From assembly GCF_000472525.1 (NCBI RefSeq), contig NZ_AWZT01000036.1, positions 1 through 64,000 of the forward strand: a stretch of DNA of 64,000 nucleotides, in the 5' to 3' direction. Both the position numbers and the translations under genes were made by a program. Shown here one piece after another: positions 27,501 through 37,500 of the stretch; positions within the stretch are counted from its first letter, which is position 1, and every line of letters begins with the position of its first letter. The notes under the pieces are model-generated. The model was not told the DNA's origin and did no database searches. It saw only the letters and a program-made list of their open reading frames with translations. The DNA comes from Paraburkholderia dilworthii (GTDB taxonomy: Bacteria; Pseudomonadota; Gammaproteobacteria; Burkholderiales; Burkholderiaceae).

Positions 27501-29702
27501 ATGACTGCACCTACCTACCGCTGGCGATTCCTGCCAGACGAATTCAGCGTAAGCCTGGAGGGCCCACTGTCGCGCCCGTCGCATGCTCAACGGCGTATAA
27601 CGGTGTCGCTTGCCGACAGCCCACAGCAGGTGATGACGTGCTTTGCATCGCCGGGTACGTATCCAACGGAGAACACCACACAGTCGGTCGAAGTTACACT
27701 CGGCAAACGCACATTTAACGTCGTCGGGACTGGACCCAACGACGGCTATATCGTTGATCTGTCTCCGATGCTTCGCCGTCTGGCCAGAGCACAACAATAC
27801 GCGCGTCTGATGGAGGAAGGTATCAACGCGTTGCCTGAGGGCTATGTGCTCTACGACAATCAGGACCGCTTGCTGATCGCCAATCCGCAGTATTCCGCGC
27901 TCTACCCCACCATCGCAGATACCGTACGGCCCGGCGTAAGCTTCAGCGAAATCGTGAACACGTCGATCGCACGCGGTCAGATGCAGCTCGACGGCGAGAC
28001 CGCGACCGACTGGATCCGTCGCCGACTCGACTTCCATCTCAAAGGTGTTGGCTTCTTCGAGCAGCATCTCGACGACGGCCGTTGGCTAAGTGTCAGCGAA
28101 CGGCGCACCGCGTCCGGCGGCATCACCAGCGTACGCTCGGACATCACGGTGCTCAAGCAGCGCGAGCAGGAGTTGCGCCTTGCTTCGGAAACCGCGCAAT
28201 CGCGCTCCAACTCGATCACGCGCTTCCTCGCGATTTTTAGTCACGAAGTCCGTAACGGTTTGAACGGCATCGTTGGTCTCGCGCAGATCCTCGCCTTCAA
28301 CGCGCGTGTCGACGGCGAACACGGCAAATCGAAGTTGCTGCTCGAATCGACGCAGCGGCTCTCGACGGTCCTCTCCGACCTGCTCGAATACCTGAAGAGC
28401 GAAGCGACCGATTTCAGCGTCACGCTGAGCGACGTCGATCCCCGCTTCCTGATGGAGGCGATCAGCATGCAATTCGCACCGCGCGCGCTGGAGCGCGGCT
28501 CCGCGCTGGTGATCCGGATCGCCCCCGATGTGCCGGCTGTCGTGCGCGGCGATCCGACGCGCATCCAGCAGGTCGTGGCAAACTTGGTGAGCAACGCGAT
28601 CAAGTACTCGACGCAGGGTATGGTCGCCGTCGCGGTGACGTGCGAGGGCAATCACTTGCACTACGAGGTGACCGACGAAGGCATCGGCATCGCTGCGGAC
28701 GACGTGCCGGGCCTGTTCGAATTCTTCTCTCGCTCCGCGCCGGACAATCCGCTGAGTACGGGGCTCGGTCTCGCGATCTCGAAGAAGCTGGTCGCGGCGA
28801 TGGGTGGCGAGATCGGCGTGCAAAGCCGCCTGGGCGTTGGCAGCCGGTTCTGGTTCGACCTGCCGTTGATTGCCGTGCGGACGCCGACACCGAGTGAGAT
28901 GGCCGTCGTACCGGTCGGCCCATCGCGGCGGCTGTCGGTCGGGGTCATCGACGATGATCTGCTCAATCGCGCGATCGCGGAGGATCTGCTGCGTCAGATG
29001 GGACACACGCCGCACGTCTTCATCGATGGCGACGCGCTGCTGCGACACATGGCGGCGCATCCGCTCGACGCCGTACTGCTCGATCTGATGATGCCGAACG
29101 AGACGGGCCAGCAGATCGTCGGCCGGATTCGCGCGGCGATTGGCCCGGCCTACGAGCAACTGGCAATTCTGCTGGTCACAGGCAACGTTCTGTCGGACAT
29201 GCTGGTTCACGTCGGCATGAGCGGCATCGACGCGGTGCTGCCCAAACCGTTGCTTCTAGAGGTACTGGGGGCGGCGCTGCAATCGGCCGTCTCGCGCCGC
29301 TTGCAGGGCCGGCGAGGCCGTACGGCACCGGCGGCTGTCACCGAGGCTGAATCCCAACTGGAGCGCTTGCGCCTCACCATCGGCGAGCGCCGTTTCGAAC
29401 AGAGTTTGCGGGCGGCAGATCGCGTGCTGTCGGACACGCTGGCGGCCATCGAAGCGAACGCATTGGATACGCTGCCCGACCTCGTCCACCGGATCGCCGG
29501 CAATGCCGCAGCATTGGGTTTTGCGTCATTGGGCGCTGATGCGAGCGCGTTGGAAAATCAGTTGCGAAAGCCGGCATCGACGGATGTCCAACGCGGATCC
29601 CTACTCGACGCCACCGAACGCCAGGCCCGCGACGCGCGGCAGGTGTTGCGCGATCAACTGGCGATGTACCGCCCCGCTCGCCGTAGGCCGAGAAGCCGCT
29701 GA
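27501..29702 (+). CDS. hybrid sensor histidine kinase (PAS-HisKA-HATPase-REC-Hpt)
   Basis: A 733-residue protein without membrane helices. A PAS domain at about 95-225 is followed by HisKA with the phospho-His at 248 (FSHEVRNGLNGIVG). The HATPase has N box NLVSNAIKYST, G1 DEGIGIAADDV and G2 GLGLAISKKL. The receiver domain (about 480-595) has the acceptor Asp 528 in AVLLDLMMPNETG. The C-terminal Hpt domain has His 663 in LVHRIAGNAAALGF. This is a complete four-step phosphorelay protein. The adjacent convergent OmpR-family regulator gene is the likely output. No transmembrane segment suggests a cytoplasmic signal or a partner protein for sensing. The long antisense frame over it is a shadow. 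Confidence 0.93.
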   Translation: MTAPTYRWRFLPDEFSVSLEGPLSRPSHAQRRITVSLADSPQQVMTCFASPGTYPTENTTQSVEVTLGKRTFNVVGTGPNDGYIVDLSPMLRRLARAQQYARLMEEGINALPEGYVLYDNQDRLLIANPQYSALYPTIADTVRPGVSFSEIVNTSIARGQMQLDGETATDWIRRRLDFHLKGVGFFEQHLDDGRWLSVSERRTASGGITSVRSDITVLKQREQELRLASETAQSRSNSITRFLAIFSHEVRNGLNGIVGLAQILAFNARVDGEHGKSKLLLESTQRLSTVLSDLLEYLKSEATDFSVTLSDVDPRFLMEAISMQFAPRALERGSALVIRIAPDVPAVVRGDPTRIQQVVANLVSNAIKYSTQGMVAVAVTCEGNHLHYEVTDEGIGIAADDVPGLFEFFSRSAPDNPLSTGLGLAISKKLVAAMGGEIGVQSRLGVGSRFWFDLPLIAVRTPTPSEMAVVPVGPSRRLSVGVIDDDLLNRAIAEDLLRQMGHTPHVFIDGDALLRHMAAHPLDAVLLDLMMPNETGQQIVGRIRAAIGPAYEQLAILLVTGNVLSDMLVHVGMSGIDAVLPKPLLLEVLGAALQSAVSRRLQGRRGRTAPAAVTEAESQLERLRLTIGERRFEQSLRAADRVLSDTLAAIEANALDTLPDLVHRIAGNAAALGFASLGADASALENQLRKPASTDVQRGSLLDATERQARDARQVLRDQLAMYRPARRRPRSR

Positions 29703-29711
29703 CGCGCGCTT

Positions 29712-30446
29712 TCAGCCCCCACGATTCGACGCAGAGATCTCAACCACCGTACTGTCGTCCACCGGCAGCCGATACCCCGTGCCTCGCACGGTCACCAACC
29801 GGGCTTCGCTGCCGCGTCCGTCGCTCGCCAGCTTTTTCCGCAGACGGCTCACAAGGATATCGATCGCACGATCCGACTCAGGATCCGACACACCGGTCAC
29901 CGCATCGATCAGCTGCGCCCGCGAGAACACCCGTCCGCCGCCGCGCAGCAGAACGGCGAGCAGATCGAACTCGGTTCGCGTCAATCCGGCGGACCTGCCC
30001 GTGCGCGTCGAATGAATCGTGTGCGCATGCAAATGAATGCGCCATGACCCCAGGACATACTCGCGTGGTGGCTCCGGCGCGCGCACGTGCCGGGCGATCA
30101 CATTGAGCGCGCGATACCGCAATTCGCGCGGATCGAACGGTTTGGTCAGCACATCCTGCGCGCCCAGCTCGAACGCCGCGAGACGGGCGTCGATGCTGTT
30201 GCGCGCGGTCACCACCATCACAGGGATATCGAGCCTGCCGCCCAGCTTGCGCAGCAGACTCAAGCCGTCCTCATCCGGCAAGCCCAGGTCGAGCAACACC
30301 AGCGCATAGGCGCGTGTGCGCAAACGACGCATCATCTCGCGCCCGTTCGACACGACTTCCGACTTGAAGCCTTCGGATTTGAGATAACCCGCAGTGATCG
30401 TGGCGATCGTCGTGTCGTCCTCGACGATCAGAATGGGCGGTGGCAT
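29712..30446 (-). CDS. OmpR/TorR-type response regulator
   Basis: A 244-residue regulator starting at the ATG at 30446 (MPPPILIVEDDTTIA); a TTG seven codons upstream is less likely. The receiver domain has ALVLLDLGLPDEDGLSLL with the acceptor Asp and VLTKPFDPRELRYRA with the conserved Lys. The winged-helix effector domain has LTRTEFDLLAVLL and SDRAIDILVSRLRKKL, ending VRGTGYRLP. It is convergent with the hybrid kinase (9-base gap) and divergent from the binding-protein gene at 30560. That layout suggests the kinase relays phosphate to this regulator, which controls the ABC transporter and oxidoreductase genes. Confidence 0.93.
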   Translation of the reverse strand: MPPPILIVEDDTTIATITAGYLKSEGFKSEVVSNGREMMRRLRTRAYALVLLDLGLPDEDGLSLLRKLGGRLDIPVMVVTARNSIDARLAAFELGAQDVLTKPFDPRELRYRALNVIARHVRAPEPPREYVLGSWRIHLHAHTIHSTRTGRSAGLTRTEFDLLAVLLRGGGRVFSRAQLIDAVTGVSDPESDRAIDILVSRLRKKLASDGRGSEARLVTVRGTGYRLPVDDSTVVEISASNRGG

Positions 30447-30559
30447 CGGTGTCTCGTCTGGAAACAACCTGGAAAATATACAGCAACAAAATAGAAATAT
30501 GTCATAGAGATACTTGGAGTCATCCGAACTGCTGACCTAACCTATCGCGGGCTATCGAC

Positions 30560-31627
30560 ATGACAACGAAGACGGATAACAGCTGGTCTCGCCGGCATTT
30601 CCTGCAAACGATGGCTGCGGGGACGACTGTCCTCGGGGGTTCGGCCTTCAGCAGTATTGCCCGCGCGCAGGATGCAGGCGAGCTGGTCGTGAGCAACTGG
30701 GGGGGCGACTGGAGCAACAACTGCATGAAGGCGCTGGAAACACCGGCGCTCGAAGCGAGCGGCGTGCGCATCCGGCGCGATCTTGCATCGGCCCCGGTGC
30801 GCAAGGCGAAACTGCTGGCCGAGCGCGCCCTGCCGCGCGGCACCATCGACGTGGCACATTTCACCGACGCCGACGCCTACGAGCTGCAGATCCAGGGCGC
30901 GCTCGAACCGCTCGACTACTCAAAGATCCCGAATGCGGCGCACTTGCTGCCGGGCATGCGCAATCCGTACTTTGTGCCGTGGATGTACAGCGGCGTCGAG
31001 CTGATCTACAACCCGGACAAGATGAAGATCCCGCCGACCTCGTTCGCGGATCTGTTGAACCCGGCCTACGCCGGCAAGGTCGGCCTGATCGACCAGATCT
31101 ACTTCAACTATTTGTACGCTTATGCGCTTCTCGCCGGCGGCTCTATGCAGAACGTGACGCCGGGGCTCGCGAAACTGCTCGAATTGAAGAAGGCCGTGCA
31201 GCCGCGCGTCTACCCGTCGCACGAACAGATTGCGGCAGCGATGTCGTCGGGCGACGTGTGGATCTCGGCCAACTACAAGGCACGTGCGGCACAGTGGACC
31301 GCCGCCAGACTGCCGATTCGCGGCGCCTACCCGTCCGAGGGCGGCATCGCGATCCAGTTCGGCGTGGTCATCCCGAAGCGGGCGCGCAACAAGGAGCTGG
31401 CCTACCGCTACCTGAACGAAATGCTTGCGCCGGCCGCCGCGCGTTCGATCTCGACGCTGACCTACTACGCGCCATCGGTCGACAACGCGGCGCTGCCGAC
31501 CGACCTGCTGCGAGAAATCGACTTCACCGACGCGCAACGCAAGCAATTGCACTACGTCGACTATGCCTACGCGGCGAAGAACCAGGCGCAATGGCTCGAA
31601 TGGTGGAACAAGGAGATCAAGGTTTGA
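30560..31627 (+). CDS. Tat-exported ABC solute-binding protein (polyamine/PotD type)
   Basis: A 355-residue binding protein. The N-terminal twin-arginine motif S-R-R-H-F-L is followed by a hydrophobic stretch and a probable cleavage at A-R-A|Q near residue 36, so it is exported folded by the Tat system. The mature part is of the extracellular solute-binding PotD/AfuA-like fold: ELVVSNWGGDWSNNCMKAL, GTIDVAHFTDADAYELQIQG, SFADLLNPAYAGKVGLID. The next gene (permease) overlaps its stop by 4 bases. It defines the specificity of the transporter; the ligand is unknown, and homology to polyamine-type binding proteins does not fix it. Confidence 0.9.
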   Translation: MTTKTDNSWSRRHFLQTMAAGTTVLGGSAFSSIARAQDAGELVVSNWGGDWSNNCMKALETPALEASGVRIRRDLASAPVRKAKLLAERALPRGTIDVAHFTDADAYELQIQGALEPLDYSKIPNAAHLLPGMRNPYFVPWMYSGVELIYNPDKMKIPPTSFADLLNPAYAGKVGLIDQIYFNYLYAYALLAGGSMQNVTPGLAKLLELKKAVQPRVYPSHEQIAAAMSSGDVWISANYKARAAQWTAARLPIRGAYPSEGGIAIQFGVVIPKRARNKELAYRYLNEMLAPAAARSISTLTYYAPSVDNAALPTDLLREIDFTDAQRKQLHYVDYAYAAKNQAQWLEWWNKEIKV

Positions 31628-32559
31628 ACGCGCCCGCGCTCGAGGCCCCGGCTTCGACGGCGCCCGCGATCGAAGTCCTGGCACATCACGGACTGTTACG
31701 ACCGACGAGCAAGCTGACGGCGGCGCTGCTGGCGCCGGCGCTGCTCACCATCGTGCTACTGCTCGGCATCCCGTTGCTCCTGCTGATGCGCTACAGCCTG
31801 AACCGCTTCGTGCCGGGCGAATTCATGGTGCAGGCGGTCACGCTCGAGAATTACCACAAGTTCCTGGGCGATCCGTTCTATCGCGGCATCCTTGGCCGCA
31901 CCGTGTACGTCGGCGTCGTCAGTACGCTGGCGGCCGTGGTGTTGGGCTTCCTGCCGGCGTATCACATTGCCCGCACGCAATCGCGCCGGGCAAAGAGCGT
32001 GCTGATCATCGCCGTCATCCTGCCGCTGCTGATGGGCAACGCCGTTCGCGTGGCTGGCTGGCTTGTGCTGCTCGGCGACCGGGGGCTTGTGAACTCGGCC
32101 TTGCAGGCCGTCGGCATGACGACGGCGCCCGTCGAGCTGCTCTACACCGAGAACGCTGTGCTGATCGGTACGATCTCGGTGCTGCTGCCCTATATGATCA
32201 TCACGCTACACAGCACTATCGAAAGCATCAGTCCCGCGCTCGAAGAGGCGGCGCTCGGACTCGGCGCCGGTCATTGGCGCATGTTCCTGCGCGTGCTGCT
32301 GCCGCTGTCGATGCCGGGCGTCGTGGTCGGCGGCGTGCTGTGCTTCATTCTCGCGATGAACGCGTACGCAACGCCGATCCTGATCGGCGGCTCGACTTTC
32401 CACATGATGGCGCCCGAGGTCTACACTCAGATCAGCCAGGCGAACAACTGGCCCTTCGGCGCAGCGCTGGCCTTCGTGCTGATGCTAACGACGCTGGTGC
32501 TCACGCTCGTGTCGACGTGGTTTCTCTCCCGACGCGGCTCCGCCGTGCATGGAGCCTGA
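31624..32559 (+). CDS. ABC transporter permease (PotB-like)
   Basis: A 311-residue inner-membrane protein. The start is the TTG at 31624, overlapping the upstream TGA (TTGA), which indicates translational coupling; the frame is open to 30979 but the upstream part is a shadow of the binding-protein gene. About six helices (LLAPALLTIVLLLGIPLLLL, then VYVGVVSTLAAVVLGFLPAY). The cytoplasmic EAA loop that contacts the ATPase is EEAALGLGAGHWRMFLRVLL, followed by LSMPGVVVGG. First of two permeases of a polyamine/thiamine/Fe-type importer. Confidence 0.92.
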   Translation: MNAPALEAPASTAPAIEVLAHHGLLRPTSKLTAALLAPALLTIVLLLGIPLLLLMRYSLNRFVPGEFMVQAVTLENYHKFLGDPFYRGILGRTVYVGVVSTLAAVVLGFLPAYHIARTQSRRAKSVLIIAVILPLLMGNAVRVAGWLVLLGDRGLVNSALQAVGMTTAPVELLYTENAVLIGTISVLLPYMIITLHSTIESISPALEEAALGLGAGHWRMFLRVLLPLSMPGVVVGGVLCFILAMNAYATPILIGGSTFHMMAPEVYTQISQANNWPFGAALAFVLMLTTLVLTLVSTWFLSRRGSAVHGA

Positions 32560-32561
32560 TC

Positions 32562-33371
32562 ATGCGCGCCGTTTCCTTGCGTACGTGCGCGTATCACGTC
32601 TGTCTCTGGAGCACGCTAGGCTTCGTGGTGCTGCCTCTGGTGATCGTTGTATGGGTAAGTTTCTTCGCCAACAAGATCGTGGGCTTTCCGGCGACCGGCT
32701 ACACGCTGCACTGGTATGGCCACGCGTGGGCGCAGGACCCGTTTCGCGAGGGCTTCGTGACCAGTGTGCAGGTGGGGCTGTGCGCAACTGTCATCGCACT
32801 CCTGATCGGCGTGCCCGCGGCGCTCGCGCTCGCCCGTGCCACCTTCCCGGGCGAGGGCGTCATCAACACGATGCTGCTTTCGCCGATGCTGGTGCCGGGC
32901 ATCGTGGCCGGCTGCGCGGTCTATGTCTATTACATCCAGATCGAGATCTTTACCGAGTGGCAAGTGGCGGCCACGCTGCCCGGCCTGATCGCTGCCCACA
33001 CGCTGCTGGCGGTGCCCTGGGTGGTGCGACTCGTCACGGCGTCGCTGCAATCGGTGGGCAGTGGCGTCGAAGAGGCCGCGCTCAATCTCGGCGCCACGCC
33101 GTGGACCACGTTCCGCCGCGTGACGCTGCCGCTCGCCCGCCCCGGGCTGGTGGCAGGTGGATTATTCAGCTTCATCGTGTCGTTTACCGATGTCGAAAAA
33201 TCGCTGTTTCTCGTCGGCCCGGGCCGCACGACGCTGCCGATCGCCATCATCAACTATCTGGAATGGAACCTCGATCCGACCATCACGGCGGTCGCCACGG
33301 TGCAGATCGTGATCATCGGCATCGCGCTCGTCGTTTCAAATCGATACGTCAAGCTCAGCCACGTCTTCTGA
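32562..33371 (+). CDS. ABC transporter permease (PotC-like)
   Basis: A 269-residue inner-membrane protein starting at the ATG at 32562, two bases after the previous stop; the frame is open upstream but unsupported. Six predicted helices (WSTLGFVVLPLVIVVWVSFF at the start). The EAA loop reads EEAALNLGATPWTTFRRVTL, followed by PLARPGLVAGG. It should pair with the preceding permease to form the channel. The C-terminus (IIGIALVVSNRYVKLSHVF) ends just after the last helix. Confidence 0.92.
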   Translation: MRAVSLRTCAYHVCLWSTLGFVVLPLVIVVWVSFFANKIVGFPATGYTLHWYGHAWAQDPFREGFVTSVQVGLCATVIALLIGVPAALALARATFPGEGVINTMLLSPMLVPGIVAGCAVYVYYIQIEIFTEWQVAATLPGLIAAHTLLAVPWVVRLVTASLQSVGSGVEEAALNLGATPWTTFRRVTLPLARPGLVAGGLFSFIVSFTDVEKSLFLVGPGRTTLPIAIINYLEWNLDPTITAVATVQIVIIGIALVVSNRYVKLSHVF

Positions 33372-33406
33372 CGCAGATTTCCCCAGGCAATTCGGATCCA
33401 TCGAAC

Positions 33407-34483
33407 ATGGCATACATCGAGTTTTCCGGCGTCGAGAAGCGCTACGGTAATTTCCAGGCGGTGTCGCGCTTCGACCTTACGGTCGAGAAGGGCGAGATGA
33501 TCGCGGTGCTTGGGCCCAGCGGCTGCGGCAAGACGACCACGCTGCGCATGCTGGCCGGCTTCGTGCCGGCCAGCGCGGGCACGATGCGTGTCGACGGGCG
33601 CGACATTACGCGCGAGCCACCGTATCGCCGCAATATGGGCATGGTCTTCCAGGGCTACGCGCTGTTTCCTCATATGACCGTCGCGCGCAACATCGCCTTT
33701 GGTCTCGAGATGCGCGGCGTGCCCGCAAGCGAGATCACCGCGCGCGTCATAGAGGCGCTCGATCGCGTGCGTCTGCACGACTTTGCCGAGCGGCTCCCGC
33801 GTCAACTCTCCGGCGGCCAACAGCAACGCGTGGCTCTCGCACGGGCGATGGCGATCAACCCCGACGTACTGCTGCTCGACGAACCGCTGTCCGCACTCGA
33901 CGCACGCCTGCGCCACGAAGTGCGGGCCGAGATCCGCCAGTTGCAACGCGCAACAGGTCTCACCACGCTGATCGTCACGCACGATCAGGACGAAGCGCTC
34001 AGTATGGCCGATCGCCTTGTCGTGATGAGCAAGGGCTGCATTGAGCAAATCGGCTCGCCGGCGGATCTGTACGAGCGTCCGTGCAATCGGTTCGTCGCCG
34101 ACTTCATGGGCCGCTCGAATTTCCTCGGCGGCAAGCTCGATGGCGACGGCCGCTTCCTGACCGATCACGGCGTCGCACTGAATTTCGACGGTGCCATACC
34201 GAACGATGCGAGCACGCTGAGCTTCCGCCCGGAGCGCACGCGTCTGGTGGCACCCGATGCGCTCGGCGCATCGGCCACGGACGGCGGCACCAATACCCTC
34301 GCGGGCACCATCGTGTCGTTCGCGTATCTGGGACCGGTCATCGAATGCCAGGTGCAGGTCGACGATGGCCCAACAGTGACGGCACTGCTGACGAACACCG
34401 TTGACCCGGCCAGGCTCGGCATGCACGAAGGCAGCCGGATCGGCGTGCAGTGGTCGCGTCGCGACTCCACCCTGTTGGCGTGA
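33407..34483 (+). CDS. ABC transporter ATP-binding protein (PotA/FbpC type)
   Basis: A 358-residue ATPase starting at the ATG at 33407 (MAYIEFSGVEKRYGNFQAVS). Walker A GPSGCGKTTTL, Q-loop MVFQGYALFPHM, signature LSGGQQQRVALARAMAI, Walker B VLLLDEPLSALDARL, H-loop VTHDQDEAL: all intact. The C-terminal TOBE domain (about 285-355, TLSFRPERTRLV) is typical of importers for polyamines, Fe3+ or sugars. Last transporter gene; the molybdo-enzyme gene follows after 21 bases, so all five genes probably form one operon. Confidence 0.95.
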   Translation: MAYIEFSGVEKRYGNFQAVSRFDLTVEKGEMIAVLGPSGCGKTTTLRMLAGFVPASAGTMRVDGRDITREPPYRRNMGMVFQGYALFPHMTVARNIAFGLEMRGVPASEITARVIEALDRVRLHDFAERLPRQLSGGQQQRVALARAMAINPDVLLLDEPLSALDARLRHEVRAEIRQLQRATGLTTLIVTHDQDEALSMADRLVVMSKGCIEQIGSPADLYERPCNRFVADFMGRSNFLGGKLDGDGRFLTDHGVALNFDGAIPNDASTLSFRPERTRLVAPDALGASATDGGTNTLAGTIVSFAYLGPVIECQVQVDDGPTVTALLTNTVDPARLGMHEGSRIGVQWSRRDSTLLA

Positions 34484-34504
34484 GCGCCGCGATGCTGATC
34501 CTCC

Positions 34505-37500
34505 ATGACTGAGTTCCCGGGTTATTGCACGTTGTGTCGCTCGCGATGCGGATCGGTGAACCATGTCGAAGACGGCAAGCTGATCAAGGTCACGCCGCTC
34601 GCGCAGCATCCGACCGGTGGCGCCCTGTGCGCAAAGGGACGCGCTGCGCCGGAGCTGCTCGCGAGCCCGAAACGGCTGACTACACCGATGCGTCGCACGG
34701 CGCCGCGTGACGCGGCCGATCCCGGCTGGATCGAAATCTCGTGGGACGAGGCGCTCGAGGAAATCACGCGGCAACTGCTCTCGATTCGCGCAAGCGATGG
34801 TGCCGAGGCGGTCGCCTTCGCCGTCACGACACCGAGTGGCACCCCGATGGTCGACAGCTTCGAATGGGTCGAGCGACTGGTGCGCTGTTTCGGCAGTCCC
34901 AACATGATCTACGCGATCGAGGTCTGTGGCTGGCACAAGGACTACGCGCAAAAGCTGACGTTCGGACGCGGTATCGGCGTGCCCGACTGGGACCACACCG
35001 ACGTCATTGTGCTGTGGGGCCACAATCCCGCCCGCACGTGGCTGGCACAAGCGTCGCGTGTGGCACAGGCGAAACAGCGTGGCGCGCGCGTGATCGTCAT
35101 CGACCCGAAGCAAGATGGCAGCGGCCAGCAGGCCGACCTCTGGCTGCGCATTCGTCCCGGTGCGGACGGCGCACTCGCGATCGGTGCGATCCGACACCTG
35201 ATCGAAACGCACCGCTACGATGCCGATTTCGTTCGGCGCTGGACGAATGCGCCGTGCCTGGTGGATATCGATACGCGACGTCTGCTGCATGCGAATGAGC
35301 TATGGCCGGAGGCTATCGACGGTGCGCTAGTCATCATCGACAGTGACGGGCTACCGCATCCCTACGATACCCGTCGCGCGATGGATGATGCGCAAGCGGT
35401 GGACCTGCACGCACGTTCGGCGTTGGATGATCGTCGAGGAGAACAACGTCGATTCGCCACTGTCTTCTCGCTGCTTGCTGACGCTGTCGCCGTCCATACG
35501 ACAGAGCACGTAGCTGCACTTACATGGATCGATGCGTCATCGATCGAGCAGTTCAACGCGCTGTTCGAAGGTGGGCCAAGGCTCAGCTATCACACGTGGA
35601 CTGGCGTCGGCCAACATACCAACGCAAGCGCTACCGAGCGCGCCATCGGCACGCTCTATGCGTTGACCGGTGCGTGCGATGCTCAGGGAGGCAACCTTTG
35701 GACGGTGCCGCCGTCAACGCGCAGTGTCAACGACTACGACCTGCTGGTACCCGCGCAACAGGCCAAGGCACTGGGCCTGGAGGAGTTGCCGCTCGGCCCG
35801 CCGTCGCTGGGATGGATCACCGCGCGCGACTTCGCCGGTGCCGTGCTGCGGCGCACGCCGTATCCCGTGCGTGCGCTGGTGAGCTTCGGCAGCAATCTGC
35901 TTGTCTCGCAGGCCGATTCCGCGCGCAACCAGCAGGCGTTGCAAGCGCTTGACTTCCATGTGCACATCGACCCGTTCATGAACCCGACGGCGCAGAGTGC
36001 CGACATCGTGTTGCCGTCCACATTACCTTGGGAGCACGAAGCACTGAAGATCGGCTTCGAGATATCGCAGGCGGCCGTCGAGCACGTGCAGTTGCGTCCG
36101 CGTATGCTCACGCCGCTCGCATCGGCGCGCACCGACTACGAGATCGCCCTCGACCTCGCGGTTCGCATGGGCATGGGCGACCGATTCTTCGGTGGCGATA
36201 TCGTCGCAGGCTGGAATTATCAGCTCGAGCCGCTCGGCGTCACCGTCAACACCTTGCGTGCGGCACCGACGGGCATGCGTTTTCCGCAAGCCTTCAGCTA
36301 TCGAAAATATGCCGCGCCGGTAGCAGACGGTAGCGATGAAGTCGAAGGCTTCGATACGCCGAGCAACCGCGTCGAGCTATATTCAGAGCGGCTGCTTGAC
36401 TTCGCTCAATCACCACTGGCGACCTTCGTCGAACCGGCACAAAGCCCGTTGCGCTCCGACGCCGACGCGCGCTATCCGTTGGTGCTTACGACGGCGAAGA
36501 CCGGCTGGTATGTGCACAGTTCGCATCGTCATGTCGCGTCGCTGCGCAAGAAGGCCATCGACCCGACGGTGCAGATCGGTGTTGGCCTTGCCGCAGCGAG
36601 AGGCATTGCGGCAGGCGACTGGACTCAGTTGTCGACGCCGTATGGCCACGTAGTGATGCGCGCGAAGATCGACGACAAACTCGACGACCGCACGGCAATC
36701 GCCGACTTCGGCTGGTGGCAAGGCGCGACCGCGTTCGGTCGCGAAGACACGCCGCTCGTCGGCGCGAGGTCGGCGAACATCAACGGCGTCTTGAGCGATT
36801 GTGACCGAGACCCTGTGAGCGGTTCGGTGCCGCTGCGTGCGACGCTATGCAACGTGCAACGACACGCAACAATGAACCGTGGCCGATGGACAGAGTTGCG
36901 CACGTTCCGCATCGTCGCGCGTGAGGTGCTGGCCAGGAACATCGTGCGTTTTGAATTCGCGCCGGTGGATGGCGGCGAGCTGCCCGACTTCCAGCCCGGA
37001 CAACATCTCACGATCCACAACGCAGGGCTTGGCATTACGCGCGCGTATTCGCTCGTGTGCGGCGGCAAAGCACCTCGTACGCTGTCGATTGCCGTGAAAC
37101 GCGATGGCCGGATGTCGAGCCATCTGCACGGCCTCGCGCCCGGGGCGCTTGTCGAGCTCGGACCGCCCGGTGGCACGTTTGCAATGCCGACGCGCGGCGA
37201 CCGGCCGCTGATCCTGCTGGGCAGCGGCATCGGCATCACACCGTTCATCAGTTATCTGGAAGCCATCGATGCCGAAGGGGGCGATGCGTATCCCGACACC
37301 ACGCTACACTATGTGTGCCGCGACAGCGGCGGTCATGCCTTCGCGGCGCGCATTCGTGAAATCGCATCGAAGCTGCCGCGTGTGCGCGTGGTGACGTATT
37401 ATCGTGCACCCCGTCCGACGGACACGCCCGGTGTCGACTACGATCGCACCGTCGATCTGACCTTGGAGCTGATCGACGACGACACACTCGCGCGTCGACC

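Noticed and set aside
28086..29210. 374-codon minus-strand open frame
   Set aside because: Antisense shadow of the hybrid kinase; no motif, and composition typical of reverse-frame translation.
31563..32561. N-terminal extension of the second permease frame
   Set aside because: Upstream 333 codons overlap the first permease in another frame and are Arg/Ala-rich; the ATG at 32562 fits the membrane protein start.
33254..35290. 678-codon minus-strand open frame
   Set aside because: It is antisense to the ABC ATPase and molybdo-enzyme genes, is His/Arg/Asp-rich without domains, and reflects GC-biased codon shadows.
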